A stretch of DNA of 26,000 nt from Baffinella frigidus. Its lineage: Eukaryota; Cryptophyceae; Cryptomonadales; Baffinellaceae. Below, piece after piece: positions 25,401 to 25,537 of the stretch. The notes under the pieces are model-generated. The model was not told the DNA's origin, did no database searches, and saw nothing but the letters and a program-made list of their open reading frames with translations. Positions within the stretch are counted from its first letter, which is position 1. Each line of letters opens with the position of its first letter. The stretch covers positions 1,203,138-1,229,137 of the forward strand of contig MU646304.1 of NCBI GenBank assembly GCA_026770585.1, in the 5' to 3' direction. A program made the translations under genes and the position numbers.

Positions 25401-25537
25401 CGGAGAACCTTCTGTCAAGAATCGACGACAAGCTGCCCGTGCTGATGGCCTCGCTGAAGTTTCTGCGGTTTAACGGGAACCGTTTGACGCTGCTGCCGGA
25501 GAACATCGATGCGCTCAAGTTTCTCGAGACCATCGAG
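557..25537 (+). CDS. Multi-exon leucine-rich-repeat protein gene, partial at both ends (41 exons)
   Basis: Joining 41 separately recognised exons gives 1310 codons without a stop. Every intron begins GT and ends CAG, and all 40 junctions keep phase. The product is a tandem series of LRR modules. Each module has 2 to 7 LRRs of about 23 residues, a proline-rich cap (P-P-x-E-(I/V)-V-x-x-G) and a Y-L-R spacer before the next L-D-L start. LRR solenoids usually bind proteins; no enzymatic domain, signal peptide or membrane segment is seen. Neither the start codon nor the true stop lies in the window: exon 1 begins in mid-codon and exon 41 ends at a donor. Some boundaries (exons 6, 14, 21, 22, 27, 29, 40) were chosen among nearby GTs to keep phase and repeat spacing, so those ends are less certain. 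It could be a pseudogene or several genes, but 41 compatible exons argue for one functional gene. Confidence 0.8.
661..1375 (+). repeat. Intron 1 with four decayed copies of exon 2's start
   Basis: Acceptor-like CAGs at about 852, 941, 1038 and 1246 are each followed by sequence reading in exon 2's frame like its opening: E-A-M-L-Y, E-V-M-R-F-L, D-V-R-L-S-L-T-E-L-Q and D-V-M-V-Y. They then decay and lack a donor. Short runs of CCCTAAA/CCCTGAA lie at about 890-910 and 1300-1345. The stretch 774-824 closely matches intron 22. Confidence 0.65.
1376..1490 (+). CDS. Exon 2: module start, Y-L spacer and first LRR
   Basis: Starts after ctggcag in the phase left by exon 1. It reads V-M-V-Y-L-S-E-L-Q-R-S-R-S, then A-D-R-L-D-L-S-N-Q-R-F-R-A-L-P. 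It ends at AA|GTGAGC, one of the few donors close to the usual GTRAGT consensus, in phase 2. Confidence 0.8.
1491..1824 (+). repeat. Intron 2 with two decayed copies of the exon 2 end / exon 3 start
   Basis: A C-run is followed by 'tactcccaaattaagtg' near 1610, a copy of the exon 2 donor region. Acceptor-side copies of exon 3 start after CAG at 1649 and 1713. The second reads L-V-L-V-D-K-R-M-I-D-L-P and hits TAG near 1766. Confidence 0.6.
1825..1921 (+). CDS. Exon 3: LRRs
   Basis: Follows gcggcag with one nucleotide completing Lys. It reads V-L-V-L-A-D-N-I-M-T-D-L-P-Q-N-L-C-A-L, then G-K-L-E-F-L-D-V-C-R-N-R-L. It ends at CTT|GTCTGC in phase 0. Joined to exon 2 it gives a continuous LRR (S-H-I-K-V-L-V-L-A-D-N). 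Confidence 0.85.
1922..2683 (+). repeat. Intron 3: three donor-side copies of exon 3, then telomere-like repeats
   Basis: Copies of exon 3's 3' half lie at about 2010-2100 (M-T-D-L-P-P-I-L-C-A-L-G-K-L-E-F), 2168-2225 and 2352-2410. The last two share 'gatgttttgcaccaccctcg'. From about 2530 to the acceptor the intron is CCCTGAA/CCCTAAA-type repeat with the C-rich strand sense. Confidence 0.7.
2684..2737 (+). CDS. Exon 4: half LRR
   Basis: Exactly 18 codons, phase 0 on both sides: E-L-L-P-E-G-F-G-L-L-T-S-L-E-V-L-R-A. It lies between two telomere-like intron stretches. Its last residues fuse with exon 5's D-D-N to rebuild an LRR, which is strong evidence that the repeat between them is spliced out. 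Confidence 0.85.
2738..2963 (+). repeat. Intron 4: degenerate CCCTAAA-type repeats throughout
   Basis: Starts GTCAAC and ends ACCAG. Nearly all of the 226 nt is CCCTACA, CCCTGAA, CCCAAAC and related heptamers with C-rich sense polarity. Confidence 0.85.
2964..3065 (+). CDS. Exon 5: LRRs
   Basis: 34 codons in phase 0: D-D-N-K-L-P-H-L-P-R-T-F-S-K-L-P-R-L, then I-S-C-S-L-R-R-N-L-L-T-W-L-P-T-L. It ends at CTG|GTCCGC. Confidence 0.85.
3066..3504 (+). other. Intron 5 with G-run and C-run
   Basis: Contains a run of about 20 G (from about 3127), a short A-run and long C-runs (about 3198-3222 and 3228-3241). The G and C runs are complementary and could pair, or form G-quadruplex structures. 'Aacccaatac' appears twice (about 3291 and 3357). 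Homopolymer lengths may be assembly-dependent. Confidence 0.7.
3505..3605 (+). CDS. Exon 6: closing LRR and proline cap
   Basis: After tttgcag it reads M-D-S-V-E-E-L-L-V-E-E-N-P-L-R-S-P-P, then Q-D-V-V-A-Q-G-T-R-R-I-L. This is the best example of the cap that closes each module. It ends CG|GTCCC (phase 2). The Arg is completed by exon 7's first G, giving R-Y-L. Confidence 0.85.
3606..4185 (+). repeat. Intron 6: copy of exon 6 and copy of the exon 7 acceptor
   Basis: A donor-side copy of exon 6 lies at about 3744-3822 (D-T-P-L-R-S-P-P-Q-D-V-V-A-Q-G-S-R-R-I-L, then CG|GTCCC). 'Ctggcgtggcctcgacag' occurs at 3996-4013 and again as the true acceptor at 4168-4185. 'Gtttgaatagac' recurs at about 3959, 4091 and 4145. 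Confidence 0.7.
4186..4255 (+). CDS. Exon 7: Y-L spacer and L-D-L-S start of a module
   Basis: Reads Y-L-G-N-L-E-Y-S-E-R-T-C-S-L-D-L-S, then A-L-K-L-E-S. It begins in phase 2 and ends TCG|GTGCGT in phase 0. From L-D-L to the next L-x-L it has the same length as the exon 14/15 junction (26 residues). Confidence 0.8.
4256..4568. other. Intron 7
   Basis: Holds three spaced copies of 'ttcactattcgg' at about 4313-4368 and A-runs. No other feature is recognised. Confidence 0.5.
4569..4679 (+). CDS. Exon 8: LRRs
   Basis: 37 codons in phase 0: V-P-L-M-V-C-R-Q-T-A-L-T-E-L-K-L-F-K-N, then V-V-S-A-V-P-V-K-L-Q-R-L-T-N-L-T-R-L. Ends CTG|GTAAGC, close to the consensus donor. Confidence 0.85.
4964..5056 (+). 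CDS. Exon 9: LRRs
   Basis: 31 codons in phase 0: V-L-S-D-N-K-L-E-V-L-P-D-F-L-H-R-F-P-H-L, then Q-G-F-H-A-D-D-N-L-L-T. Acceptor caccag, donor ACG|GTTCTC. The intron before it (4680-4963) has no recognised element; its last 50 nt are C-rich. Confidence 0.85.
5057..5485 (+). repeat. Intron 9: telomere-like repeats almost throughout
   Basis: From about 5080 to 5465 it is CCCTAAA with CCCTCAA, CCCTGAA and ACACTAAA variants, including short exact runs (about 5172-5195 and 5205-5235). C-rich sense polarity. It ends ggcgcag. Confidence 0.85.
5486..5567 (+). CDS. Exon 10: LRR
   Basis: Phase 0 reading: K-C-P-E-S-V-S-A-L-T-N-L-I-E-L-R-L, then A-G-N-Q-L-D-D-L-P-H and one extra G (phase 1). It completes exon 9's D-N-L-L-T. 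A second AG at 5499-5501 (gtcag) is an alternative acceptor but would break phase. Confidence 0.8.
5568..5921 (+). repeat. Intron 10: telomere-like repeats almost throughout
   Basis: A block of CCCTCAA heptamers (about 5640-5760) is followed by a block of CCCTAAA/CCCTGAA (about 5760-5880). Variant types are therefore clustered, as expected from local array expansion. C-rich sense polarity. Confidence 0.85.
5922..5990 (+). CDS. Exon 11: LRR
   Basis: Starts in phase 1, with GG completing Gly. It reads L-S-R-L-L-N-L-L-L-L-D-V-S-R-N-K-L-T-T-L, then S-P and a final G. Donor CAG|GTCCTC. Confidence 0.85.
5991..6658 (+). other. Intron 11: partial copy of the exon 11 end and an inverted-repeat element
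   Basis: A donor-side copy of exon 11 lies at about 6091-6122 ('ccctttcgtcaggtcc'). A MITE-like element occupies 6185-6400 (own entry). A 44-bp direct repeat with one mismatch lies at 6259-6302 and 6401-6444 ('gcaccaccctagttg...'). Confidence 0.6.
6185..6400. mobile_element. MITE-like element with 29-bp terminal inverted repeats
   Basis: The first 29 nt (tttgaacaggaagctcg...) and the reverse complement of the last 29 nt match except for a few positions. The 216-bp unit has no coding capacity and contains 'ctacgggtggccctacggtagg', related to the hairpin family seen elsewhere. A clear target-site duplication was not found. Confidence 0.5.
6659..6840 (+). CDS. Exon 12: more than two LRRs
   Basis: The longest exon (182 nt). 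After cccgcag it reads A-L-K-K-C-E-V-L-R-L-S-S-N-A-L-Q-R-I-P, then L-R-E-L-H-L-G-G-N-P-L-I-D-I-P-P, then H-L-G-I-L-S-L-Q. Donor CAG|GTTTGT, phase 0. Confidence 0.9.
6841..7507 (+). other. Intron 12 with a minisatellite
   Basis: The 5' part is C-rich with repeated 'ctcgag'-type words (about 6884-7045). The minisatellite at about 7198-7350 has its own entry. Near 7417-7470, 'ctcgacgtctcgtcccacctc' reads L-D-V-S-S-H-L but frameshifts and is not needed for phase. It may be a decayed LRR fragment. Confidence 0.55.
7198..7350 (+). repeat. Minisatellite, unit about 23-24 bp
   Basis: About seven imperfect copies of a unit like actcttcgtgttccaccaaa, varying by single bases and small indels. Open frames across it on both strands are repeat artefacts. 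Confidence 0.85.
7508..7594 (+). CDS. Exon 13: proline cap and Y-L-R-R spacer
   Basis: 29 codons in phase 0: D-T-P-N-L-F-A-P-P-P-E-V-T-T-Q-G, then L-E-A-V-L-F-Y-L-R-R-V-F-D. It continues exon 12 as L-G-I-L-S-L-Q-D-T-P. Donor GAT|GTCAGT. Confidence 0.85.
7595..8542 (+). repeat. Intron 13: two copies of exon 13's end and a MITE-like element
   Basis: Donor-side copies lie at about 7699-7750 (D-A-V-L-F-Y-L-R-R-V-F-D-V) and 7868-7935 (L-E-A-V-L-V-C-L-R-Q). Both keep the Tyr/Phe-Asp-Val boundary and following 'ctgtccctctc'. The element at 8183-8346 is described separately. Nothing else is recognised. Confidence 0.65.
8183..8346. mobile_element. MITE-like element, TIR CCACACAGCGG, internal hairpin
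   Basis: Begins ccacacagcggactaggaag and ends in the inverted form cttcgtagcccgctgtgtgg; 18 of 20 terminal bases match. Inside, 8239-8262 (ccctagggtaggcaacccgtaggg) forms a stem-loop. It has no coding capacity. A diverged full-length relative lies at 20289-20449. Confidence 0.7.
8543..8586 (+). CDS. Exon 14: L-D-L start of a module
   Basis: Short exon in phase 0: A-Q-R-T-G-V-L-D-L-V-W-L-G-L, ending AA|GTCTGC (phase 2). Joined to exon 13 and exon 15 it gives L-R-R-V-F-D-A-Q-R-T-G, then L-G-L-K-H-L-Y-I-N, with spacing identical to exons 7/8. Confidence 0.7.
8587..9192 (+). repeat. Intron 14: two decayed copies of exon 15's start
   Basis: Acceptor-side copies lie at about 8908-8972 (L-Y-I-N-T-E-K-L-L-H-L-T-F-L-N-L-S) and 9054-9120 (after tacag, with 'catctatgaatcaac'). 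Both resemble exon 15's first 65 nt, then diverge and lack a donor. A shorter match precedes the true acceptor near 9155-9185. Confidence 0.7.
9193..9331 (+). CDS. Exon 15: LRRs
   Basis: After cgtgcag, one nucleotide completes Lys. It reads H-L-Y-I-N-N-E-K-L-S-H-L-T-S-L-N-L-S-G-N, then V-D-L-P-H-Q-I-P-H-L-T-M-L, then F-N-D-N-K-L-T. Donor ACG|GTCCGC, phase 0. Confidence 0.9.
9332..9668 (+). repeat. Intron 15 with a decayed copy of exon 16
   Basis: After tatgcag, 9551-9607 reads like exon 16 (L-G-T-G-L-K-M-L-S-F-H-G-N-P-V) with a one-base frame difference near its start and an in-frame TAA at its end. Confidence 0.75.
9669..9765 (+). CDS. Exon 16: closing LRR and proline cap
   Basis: Phase 0: V-L-P-P-G-L-G-V-I-T-G-L-T-M-L-S-F-R, then G-N-P-V-E-S-P-P-A-E-I-V-D-R and one G (phase 1). 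Donor GAG|GTGCGT. Confidence 0.9.
9766..10188 (+). other. Intron 16
   Basis: Contains a donor-side fragment of exon 16 ('gccgagatcgtcgaccgag', about 9957-9976). It also has short TTTAGGG-oriented words (about 9785, 9860-9910 and 10053). This is the only intron where the G-rich version is noticeable on the sense strand. Confidence 0.55.
10189..10265 (+). CDS. Exon 17: Y-L-R-R spacer and module start
   Basis: Two nucleotides complete Gly, then T-E-A-I-L-R-Y-L-R-R-V-W-N-A, then N-D-T-Q-F-L-D-L-S-S-Q. This is the clearest copy of the inter-module spacer. Acceptor catcag, donor CAG|GTAAAC. Confidence 0.9.
10266..10460 (+). repeat. Intron 17: telomere-like repeats throughout
   Basis: Starts GTAAAC and ends aaccag. 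The 195 nt are CCCTAAA, CCCTGAA and CCCTACA units with C-rich sense polarity. Confidence 0.85.
10461..10520 (+). CDS. Exon 18: LRR
   Basis: 20 codons in phase 0: G-I-Q-T-L-H-V-S-I-C-L-L-S-N-I-S-R-L-T-L. Donor CTG|GTTTAC. Flanked on both sides by telomere-like introns. Confidence 0.85.
10521..10739 (+). repeat. Intron 18: telomere-like repeats
   Basis: About 10525-10690 is CCCTAAA-type repeat; the remaining 50 nt before ctaatccag are unique. One inverted word (agggttt) occurs near 10636. Confidence 0.8.
10740..10793 (+). CDS. Exon 19: half LRR
   Basis: 18 codons in phase 0: D-D-N-K-C-E-T-L-P-E-E-M-G-Q-L-Q-R-L. Same length and phase as exon 4. Donor CTG|GTAAAC. Confidence 0.85.
10794..11136 (+). 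repeat. Intron 19: telomere-like repeats throughout
   Basis: Starts GTAAAC and ends caccag. It holds CCCTAAA, CCCTATA, CCCTCAA and CCCTGAA units with C-rich sense polarity for nearly the whole 343 nt. Confidence 0.85.
11137..11205 (+). CDS. Exon 20: LRR
   Basis: 23 codons, exactly one LRR, phase 0: E-F-L-S-L-R-N-N-K-L-T-S-L-P-G-S-L-G-L, then L-N-V-Q. Donor CAG|GTGATT. Confidence 0.9.
11206..11872 (+). other. Intron 20
   Basis: An acceptor-side fragment of exon 21 lies at about 11738-11762 ('gagctgttcctggacgac'). 'Agcggtcgaaggcttcacgccccccac' (about 11557-11583) and 'cggccgaagagttcacgccccccac' (about 11815-11839) are a direct repeat. A possible decayed LRR (R-L-D-L-L-L-N-N-I-P-T-H-L) lies near 11606-11645 and is not needed for phase. 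Confidence 0.55.
11873..11961 (+). CDS. Exon 21: LRR
   Basis: Phase 0: E-L-L-L-D-D-N-P-T-L-R-Y-L-P-P-E-M-A, then T-M-T-T-L-V-T-L-G-H-S and GG (phase 2). Donor GG|GTAAAC, chosen for phase. Confidence 0.85.
11962..12383 (+). repeat. Intron 21: telomere-like repeats and a donor-side copy of exon 21
   Basis: About 11963-12080 and 12290-12380 are CCCTGAA/CCCAAAC-type repeats. Exon 21's end is copied at 12088-12127 ('gatggcctccatgaccacgctcgtgacgctcgg...'), followed by its own GT. Confidence 0.75.
12384..12455 (+). CDS. Exon 22: proline cap and Y-L spacer
   Basis: G completes Gly, then C-F-L-E-S-P-G-M-E-I-V-G-K-G, then V-H-A-V-M-T-Y-L-S and GC (phase 2). It is a diverged cap: the second Pro is replaced by Gly. 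Donor GC|GTACCC. Confidence 0.8.
12456..12791. repeat. Intron 22 with (CACC)-rich minisatellite
   Basis: About 12480-12608 is dense CCCACC/CCAC repeat. The stretch 12713-12764 matches 774-824 of intron 1 closely ('acccatcattt.gcgatttt.tgggtatcc'). Confidence 0.75.
12792..12876 (+). CDS. Exon 23: diverged module start
   Basis: Follows gcgcag in phase 2: C-L-D-S-V-R-S-K-K-V-L-L-Q-A-S-G-M, then T-Q-F-A-M-Q-F-T-A-R-Q. LRR-like spacing is weak, but the phase fits both neighbours. Donor CAG|GTGCTG. Confidence 0.7.
12877..13270 (+). repeat. Intron 23: 3' part telomere-like
   Basis: The 5' part has a (TG/CG)-rich stretch (about 12999-13030) and 'ctcgcgtcttcag' twice. From about 13165 to 13265 it is CCCTGAA repeats, ending gggcag. 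Confidence 0.75.
13271..13332 (+). CDS. Exon 24: LRR
   Basis: Phase 0: T-C-M-H-V-D-I-S-N-N-F-L-E-E-L-Q-E-G-I-F and AC (phase 2). Donor AC|GTGCGT, identical to exon 26's donor. Confidence 0.85.
13333..13993 (+). repeat. Intron 24: degenerate C-rich repeat and two decayed copies of exon 25's start
   Basis: About 13375-13575 is a degenerate 'caaccac..atcac' minisatellite. Acceptor-side copies of exon 25 begin at 13751 (F-L-N-L-T-H-L-N-V-S-Y-K-S, then TGA) and 13874 (F-L-N-L-T, then telomere-like CCCTCAA repeats). All three share the acceptor context 'gtggttccgcag' or close to it. Confidence 0.75.
13994..14147 (+). CDS. Exon 25: two LRRs
   Basis: G completes Thr, then F-L-N-L-T-H-L-D-V-S-Y-N-R-L-A-K-V-P, then R-E-L-L-H-F-A-A-D-G-N-M-L-T-Q-L-P, then A-Y-M-D-K-L-Q. 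Donor CAG|GTCGAG. Bases 13994-14115 recur exactly, inverted, at 14777-14898. Confidence 0.9.
14148..14981 (+). repeat. Intron 25: donor-side copies of exon 25, hairpin element fragment, inverted exon copy
   Basis: Copies of exon 25's end lie at about 14322-14344 ('gcgtacatggataagctccag') and 14545-14570. A hairpin-family fragment lies at 14419-14475. 'Ctgacaccaagttgatac' repeats at about 14464-14525, and 'tcaattcactagtgtggctt' repeats three times (about 14612-14690). The inverted exon copy has its own entry. Confidence 0.75.
14777..14898 (-). repeat. Perfect inverted copy of exon 25 (122 bp)
   Basis: The reverse complement equals 13994-14115 with no mismatch. The copy starts within a base of exon 25's splice junction and stops inside the exon. 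It lies between two exact 19-bp direct repeats (cttctggggtgcatcgccg) at 14759-14777 and 14898-14916, like a target-site duplication. Zero divergence implies recent origin. It is not part of the sense coding sequence. Confidence 0.9.
14982..15109 (+). CDS. Exon 26: LRRs
   Basis: After tttgcag, phase 0: H-I-S-A-A-D-N-A-I-S-D-I-P-P-D-Y-A-M-L, then S-S-L-Q-T-L-H-L-P-G-N-L-I-S-E-P, then H-H-V and AC. Donor AC|GTGCGT. Confidence 0.9.
15327..15386 (+). CDS. Exon 27: LRR
   Basis: G completes Thr, then T-L-T-N-I-S-L-A-R-N-R-I-S-S-L-P-F-E-W-type reading ending GG. The donor is placed at GG|GTACCT for phase. The preceding 217-nt intron has no recognised repeat. Confidence 0.85.
15387..15563 (+). repeat. 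Intron 27: telomere-like repeats, flanked by a short direct repeat
   Basis: About 15405-15560 is CCCTAAA/ACCCGAA-type repeat. The intron begins gtacctcacca and the next exon begins GTACCTGACCA, so the intron is bracketed by an 11-nt repeat with one mismatch. Confidence 0.85.
15564..15627 (+). CDS. Exon 28: LRR and cap
   Basis: G completes Gly, then Y-L-T-N-V-T-E-L-D-L-T-G-N-H-L-T-D-P-P-S and E. Donor GAG|GTATCA, phase 0. Confidence 0.9.
15861..16003 (+). CDS. Exon 29: Y-L-R spacer and module start
   Basis: Phase 0: V-R-R-I-G-V-S-H-M-L-R-Y-L-R-Q-V-M-N, then L-D-F-A-G-L-N-L-A-E-A-P-L-V-F-V-R-N-R-N, then I-I-E and AT. Donor AT|GTCTGA was chosen because exon 30's G restores Met and the LRR. The 233-nt intron before it contains a partial copy of its acceptor context near 15817-15832. 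Confidence 0.8.
16004..16428 (+). repeat. Intron 29 with a donor-side copy of exon 29
   Basis: At 16236-16275 the end of exon 29 is copied (L-F-V-G-N-R-N-I-I-E-M), again followed by GT. 'Agagatccaac' repeats at 16019-16046. Nothing else is recognised. Confidence 0.7.
16429..16468 (+). CDS. Exon 30: short LRR piece
   Basis: 40 nt: G completes Met, then Y-L-D-N-N-R-L-S-V-L-P-P-E. Acceptor gagcag, donor GAG|GTTGCC, phase 0. Confidence 0.85.
16469..16804 (+). repeat. Intron 30: (CTT)n microsatellite, copy of exon 30's end, telomere-like tail
   Basis: About 16488-16695 is nearly pure CTT on the sense strand. A donor-side fragment of exon 30 follows at about 16730-16757. Then a short CCCTGAAACC stretch leads to acacag. 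Long open frames here are microsatellite artefacts. Confidence 0.85.
16805..16964 (+). CDS. Exon 31: two LRRs and proline cap
   Basis: Phase 0: I-G-Q-L-P-Q-M-K-I-L-S-L-S-N-N-K-L-T-T-L, then L-T-H-L-H-L-G-G-N-K-L-R-S-P-P-V-D-V-L-D, then A-G-V-D and G (phase 1). Donor G|GTCTGC. Confidence 0.9.
16965..18125 (+). repeat. Intron 31: copy of exon 31's end and four decayed copies of exon 32's start
   Basis: The exon 31 end recurs at about 17044-17088, with a fragment near 17160. Acceptor-side copies of exon 32 ('gggatcctgcactacctgcg') begin at about 17719, 17875, 17942 and 18018. The first keeps 'atgctcagcgggttcctcg'. About 17657-17715 is weakly telomere-like. The stretch 17265-17650 shows nothing recognisable. 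Confidence 0.7.
18126..18217 (+). CDS. Exon 32: Y-L-R spacer and module start
   Basis: GG completes Gly, then I-L-H-Y-L-R-C-F-S-A-A-M-L-S-G-F, then L-D-L-S-D-A-R-H-T-D-V-P-N-E. It is the last of five copies and the only one complete to a donor (GAG|GTCTCC). Confidence 0.85.
18218..18791 (+). repeat. Intron 32 with two decayed copies of exon 33
   Basis: Acceptor-side copies begin at 18598 (V-S-N-L-T-F-L-S-L-R-N-N-T-V-S, then TAG at 18658-18660) and 18690 (V-L-L-A-S-N-I-T-F-F-S-L). Near 18395-18545, 'acgcattctgacgtgagcaacac' and related words form an imperfect inverted repeat. Confidence 0.75.
18792..18920 (+). CDS. Exon 33: LRRs
   Basis: 43 codons in phase 0: V-L-L-V-S-N-L-T-F-L-S-L-R-N-N-I-V-S, then G-L-T-H-L-D-L-S-G-N-K-L-A-E. 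Donor GAG|GTATTA. The first LRR is a near repeat of the decayed copies upstream. Confidence 0.9.
18921..19485 (+). repeat. Intron 33: telomere-like repeats and a decayed copy of exon 34
   Basis: About 18930-19200 is degenerate repeat (AACCATAAACCCGAATCCC, later CCCCAAA). Exon 34's first part is copied at 19204-19290 after gcag (L-T-I-L-A-L-D-R-I-P-L-H-K-L-S). 'Atgttggac..gggtt' repeats near 19342-19387. Confidence 0.8.
19486..19641 (+). CDS. Exon 34: LRRs and cap start
   Basis: 52 codons in phase 0: V-P-S-T-L-G-D-L-T-N-L-T-F-L-A-L-D-R-N, then P-L-P-K-L-S-R-S-L-R-L-L-T-K-L, then V-V-M-L-S-P-P-P-E-L-Q. Donor CAG|GTGATT. Confidence 0.9.
19642..20200 (+). repeat. Intron 34: copies of exon 34's last codons and AT microsatellites
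   Basis: 'Tcgcc..cggagctccaggt' recurs at 19649-19671 and, more diverged, at about 19858-19881 and 19974-19990. (AT)n lies at about 19778-19855 with a palindromic centre (tttggccaaa). 'Ctcaaattttgccacc' repeats at about 20125-20190. Confidence 0.7.
20201..20242 (+). CDS. Exon 35: Y-L-type spacer
   Basis: 14 codons in phase 0: V-L-K-E-P-H-Y-I-L-K-F-L-E-Q. It aligns with the I-L-x-Y-L-R spacer. Acceptor ttcgcag, donor CAG|GTCCAC. Confidence 0.8.
20289..20449. mobile_element. MITE-like element, same family as 8183-8346
   Basis: Starts ccacacagcggactttgcagcgattttgaata and shares the internal hairpin (20345-20368) and 'gttcctac.gataaggtaac' with the 8183 copy. Its right terminus has diverged (cacggtgcgtcg). 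Flanks are gctag and ttagc, possibly a mutated short target-site duplication. Confidence 0.65.
20475..20590 (-). mobile_element. Partial inverted copy of the MITE-like element
   Basis: Starts ccatacagcgggcttcgaaggg, the reverse-complement terminus of the family. It runs through 'gttatccgtgggaac' and the hairpin ('ttgcctaccggagggtcctac', about 20561-20581), then loses similarity before the other end. Confidence 0.6.
20682..20750 (+). CDS. Exon 36: module start
   Basis: 23 codons in phase 0: L-H-V-G-D-E-T-G-R-M-V-L-D-D-C-A-L-H-E-V, then P-D-E. Acceptor gtgcag, donor GAG|GTACTT. Confidence 0.85.
20751..22057 (+). repeat. Intron 36: simple repeats and two partial exon copies
   Basis: (CT)n lies at about 20785-20830 and 20978-21220, (AT)n at about 20828-20890 and 21316-21372. 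Exon 36 is copied at about 20896-20953 without acceptor or donor. Exon 37's start is copied at 21833-21870, with an early TAG. 'Gtagctagggtcagtagggtg' words repeat at about 21465-21520. Confidence 0.8.
22058..22192 (+). CDS. Exon 37: two LRRs
   Basis: 45 codons in phase 0: V-M-A-M-R-H-L-E-Y-L-S-I-R-Q-N-H-I-S-S-L, then D-L-T-D-L-T-D-L-L-V-D-D-N-D-V-T, then Y-I-S-P. Acceptor tgtgcag, donor CCG|GTACCG. Confidence 0.9.
22193..23277 (+). repeat. Intron 37: (TATATG)n array, copy of exon 37's 3' half, three decayed copies of exon 38
   Basis: (GTATAT)n lies at about 22250-22330 and 22350-22445, separated by an A-run. Exon 37's second half is copied in frame at about 22446-22522, but its donor GT is GA. 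Acceptor-side copies of exon 38 begin at 22780, 22878 and 23093, each after ACCAG in a short telomere-like context (CCCTAA, CCCCTAA). 'Acaccagcat.cccc' repeats at about 22990-23065. Confidence 0.75.
23278..23349 (+). CDS. Exon 38: LRR
   Basis: 24 codons in phase 0: V-I-W-Q-L-T-R-L-R-I-L-S-L-R-N-N-P-A-R-K, then L-P-P-E. Acceptor aaaccag, donor GAG|GTCCCC. It is the fourth of seven related segments and the only one with both splice sites and an intact frame. Confidence 0.85.
23350..24046 (+). repeat. Intron 38: hairpin-family fragment and three donor-side copies of exon 38
   Basis: A hairpin (ccctacgggttgcctaccgtaggg) lies at 23361-23384. Copies of exon 38's 3' part lie at about 23548-23601, 23722-23769 (both followed by GTCCGCCAT) and 23945-23985. 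'Gcaatcgagaactcgg' accompanies the last two copies. Confidence 0.75.
24047..24168 (+). CDS. Exon 39: LRR, proline cap and Y-L-R spacer
   Basis: Phase 0: V-G-L-L-N-P-D-V-F-K-E-L-P-L-D-G, then L-L-S-P-P-P-E-L-V-L-L-G, then V-E-R-I-L-P-Y-L-R and AG. Acceptor aaacag, donor AG|GTAGAG, phase 2. Confidence 0.85.
24169..24618 (+). repeat. Intron 39: donor-side copy of exon 39 and two decayed copies of exon 40
   Basis: 'Gctgctctcgcccccccggagctggt'-like sequence at about 24294-24345 copies exon 39's end. Acceptor-side copies of exon 40 lie at about 24457-24472 ('ttgtgggatgcccg') and 24503-24530 (after acag). Confidence 0.7.
24619..24703 (+). CDS. Exon 40: spacer end and module start
   Basis: G completes Arg, then V-W-D-A-R-Q-S-Q-V-L-H-L-I-D-W-D-F, then S-T-L-Q-P-E-R-T-L-D-N. 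With exon 39 it gives Y-L-R-R-V-W-D-A, closely matching exon 17's Y-L-R-R-V-W-N-A. The donor AAT|GTCAGC is inferred from phase. Confidence 0.75.
24704..25372 (+). repeat. Intron 40: two tandem copies of exon 41's start plus flanks
   Basis: A unit of about 145 bp at about 24828-24965 recurs at about 25058-25195 (period about 228). It includes 'cctcataac.t.caggtgga', the start of exon 41 (L-T-D-L-D-L-S-E-N-L) and 'agtggcatacgcgg.actagacacggct'. Neither copy has a donor. Confidence 0.8.
25373..25537 (+). CDS. Exon 41: LRRs (last exon seen)
   Basis: 55 codons in phase 0: V-D-T-L-T-D-L-D-L-S-E-N-L-L-S-R-I, then L-K-F-L-R-F-N-G-N-R-L-T-L-L-P-E-N-I, then F-L-E-T-I-E. Ends GAG|GTTATG. If unspliced it would meet TAA at 25560, so this could instead be the terminal exon. 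The repeat is incomplete there, which favours splicing. Confidence 0.85.
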
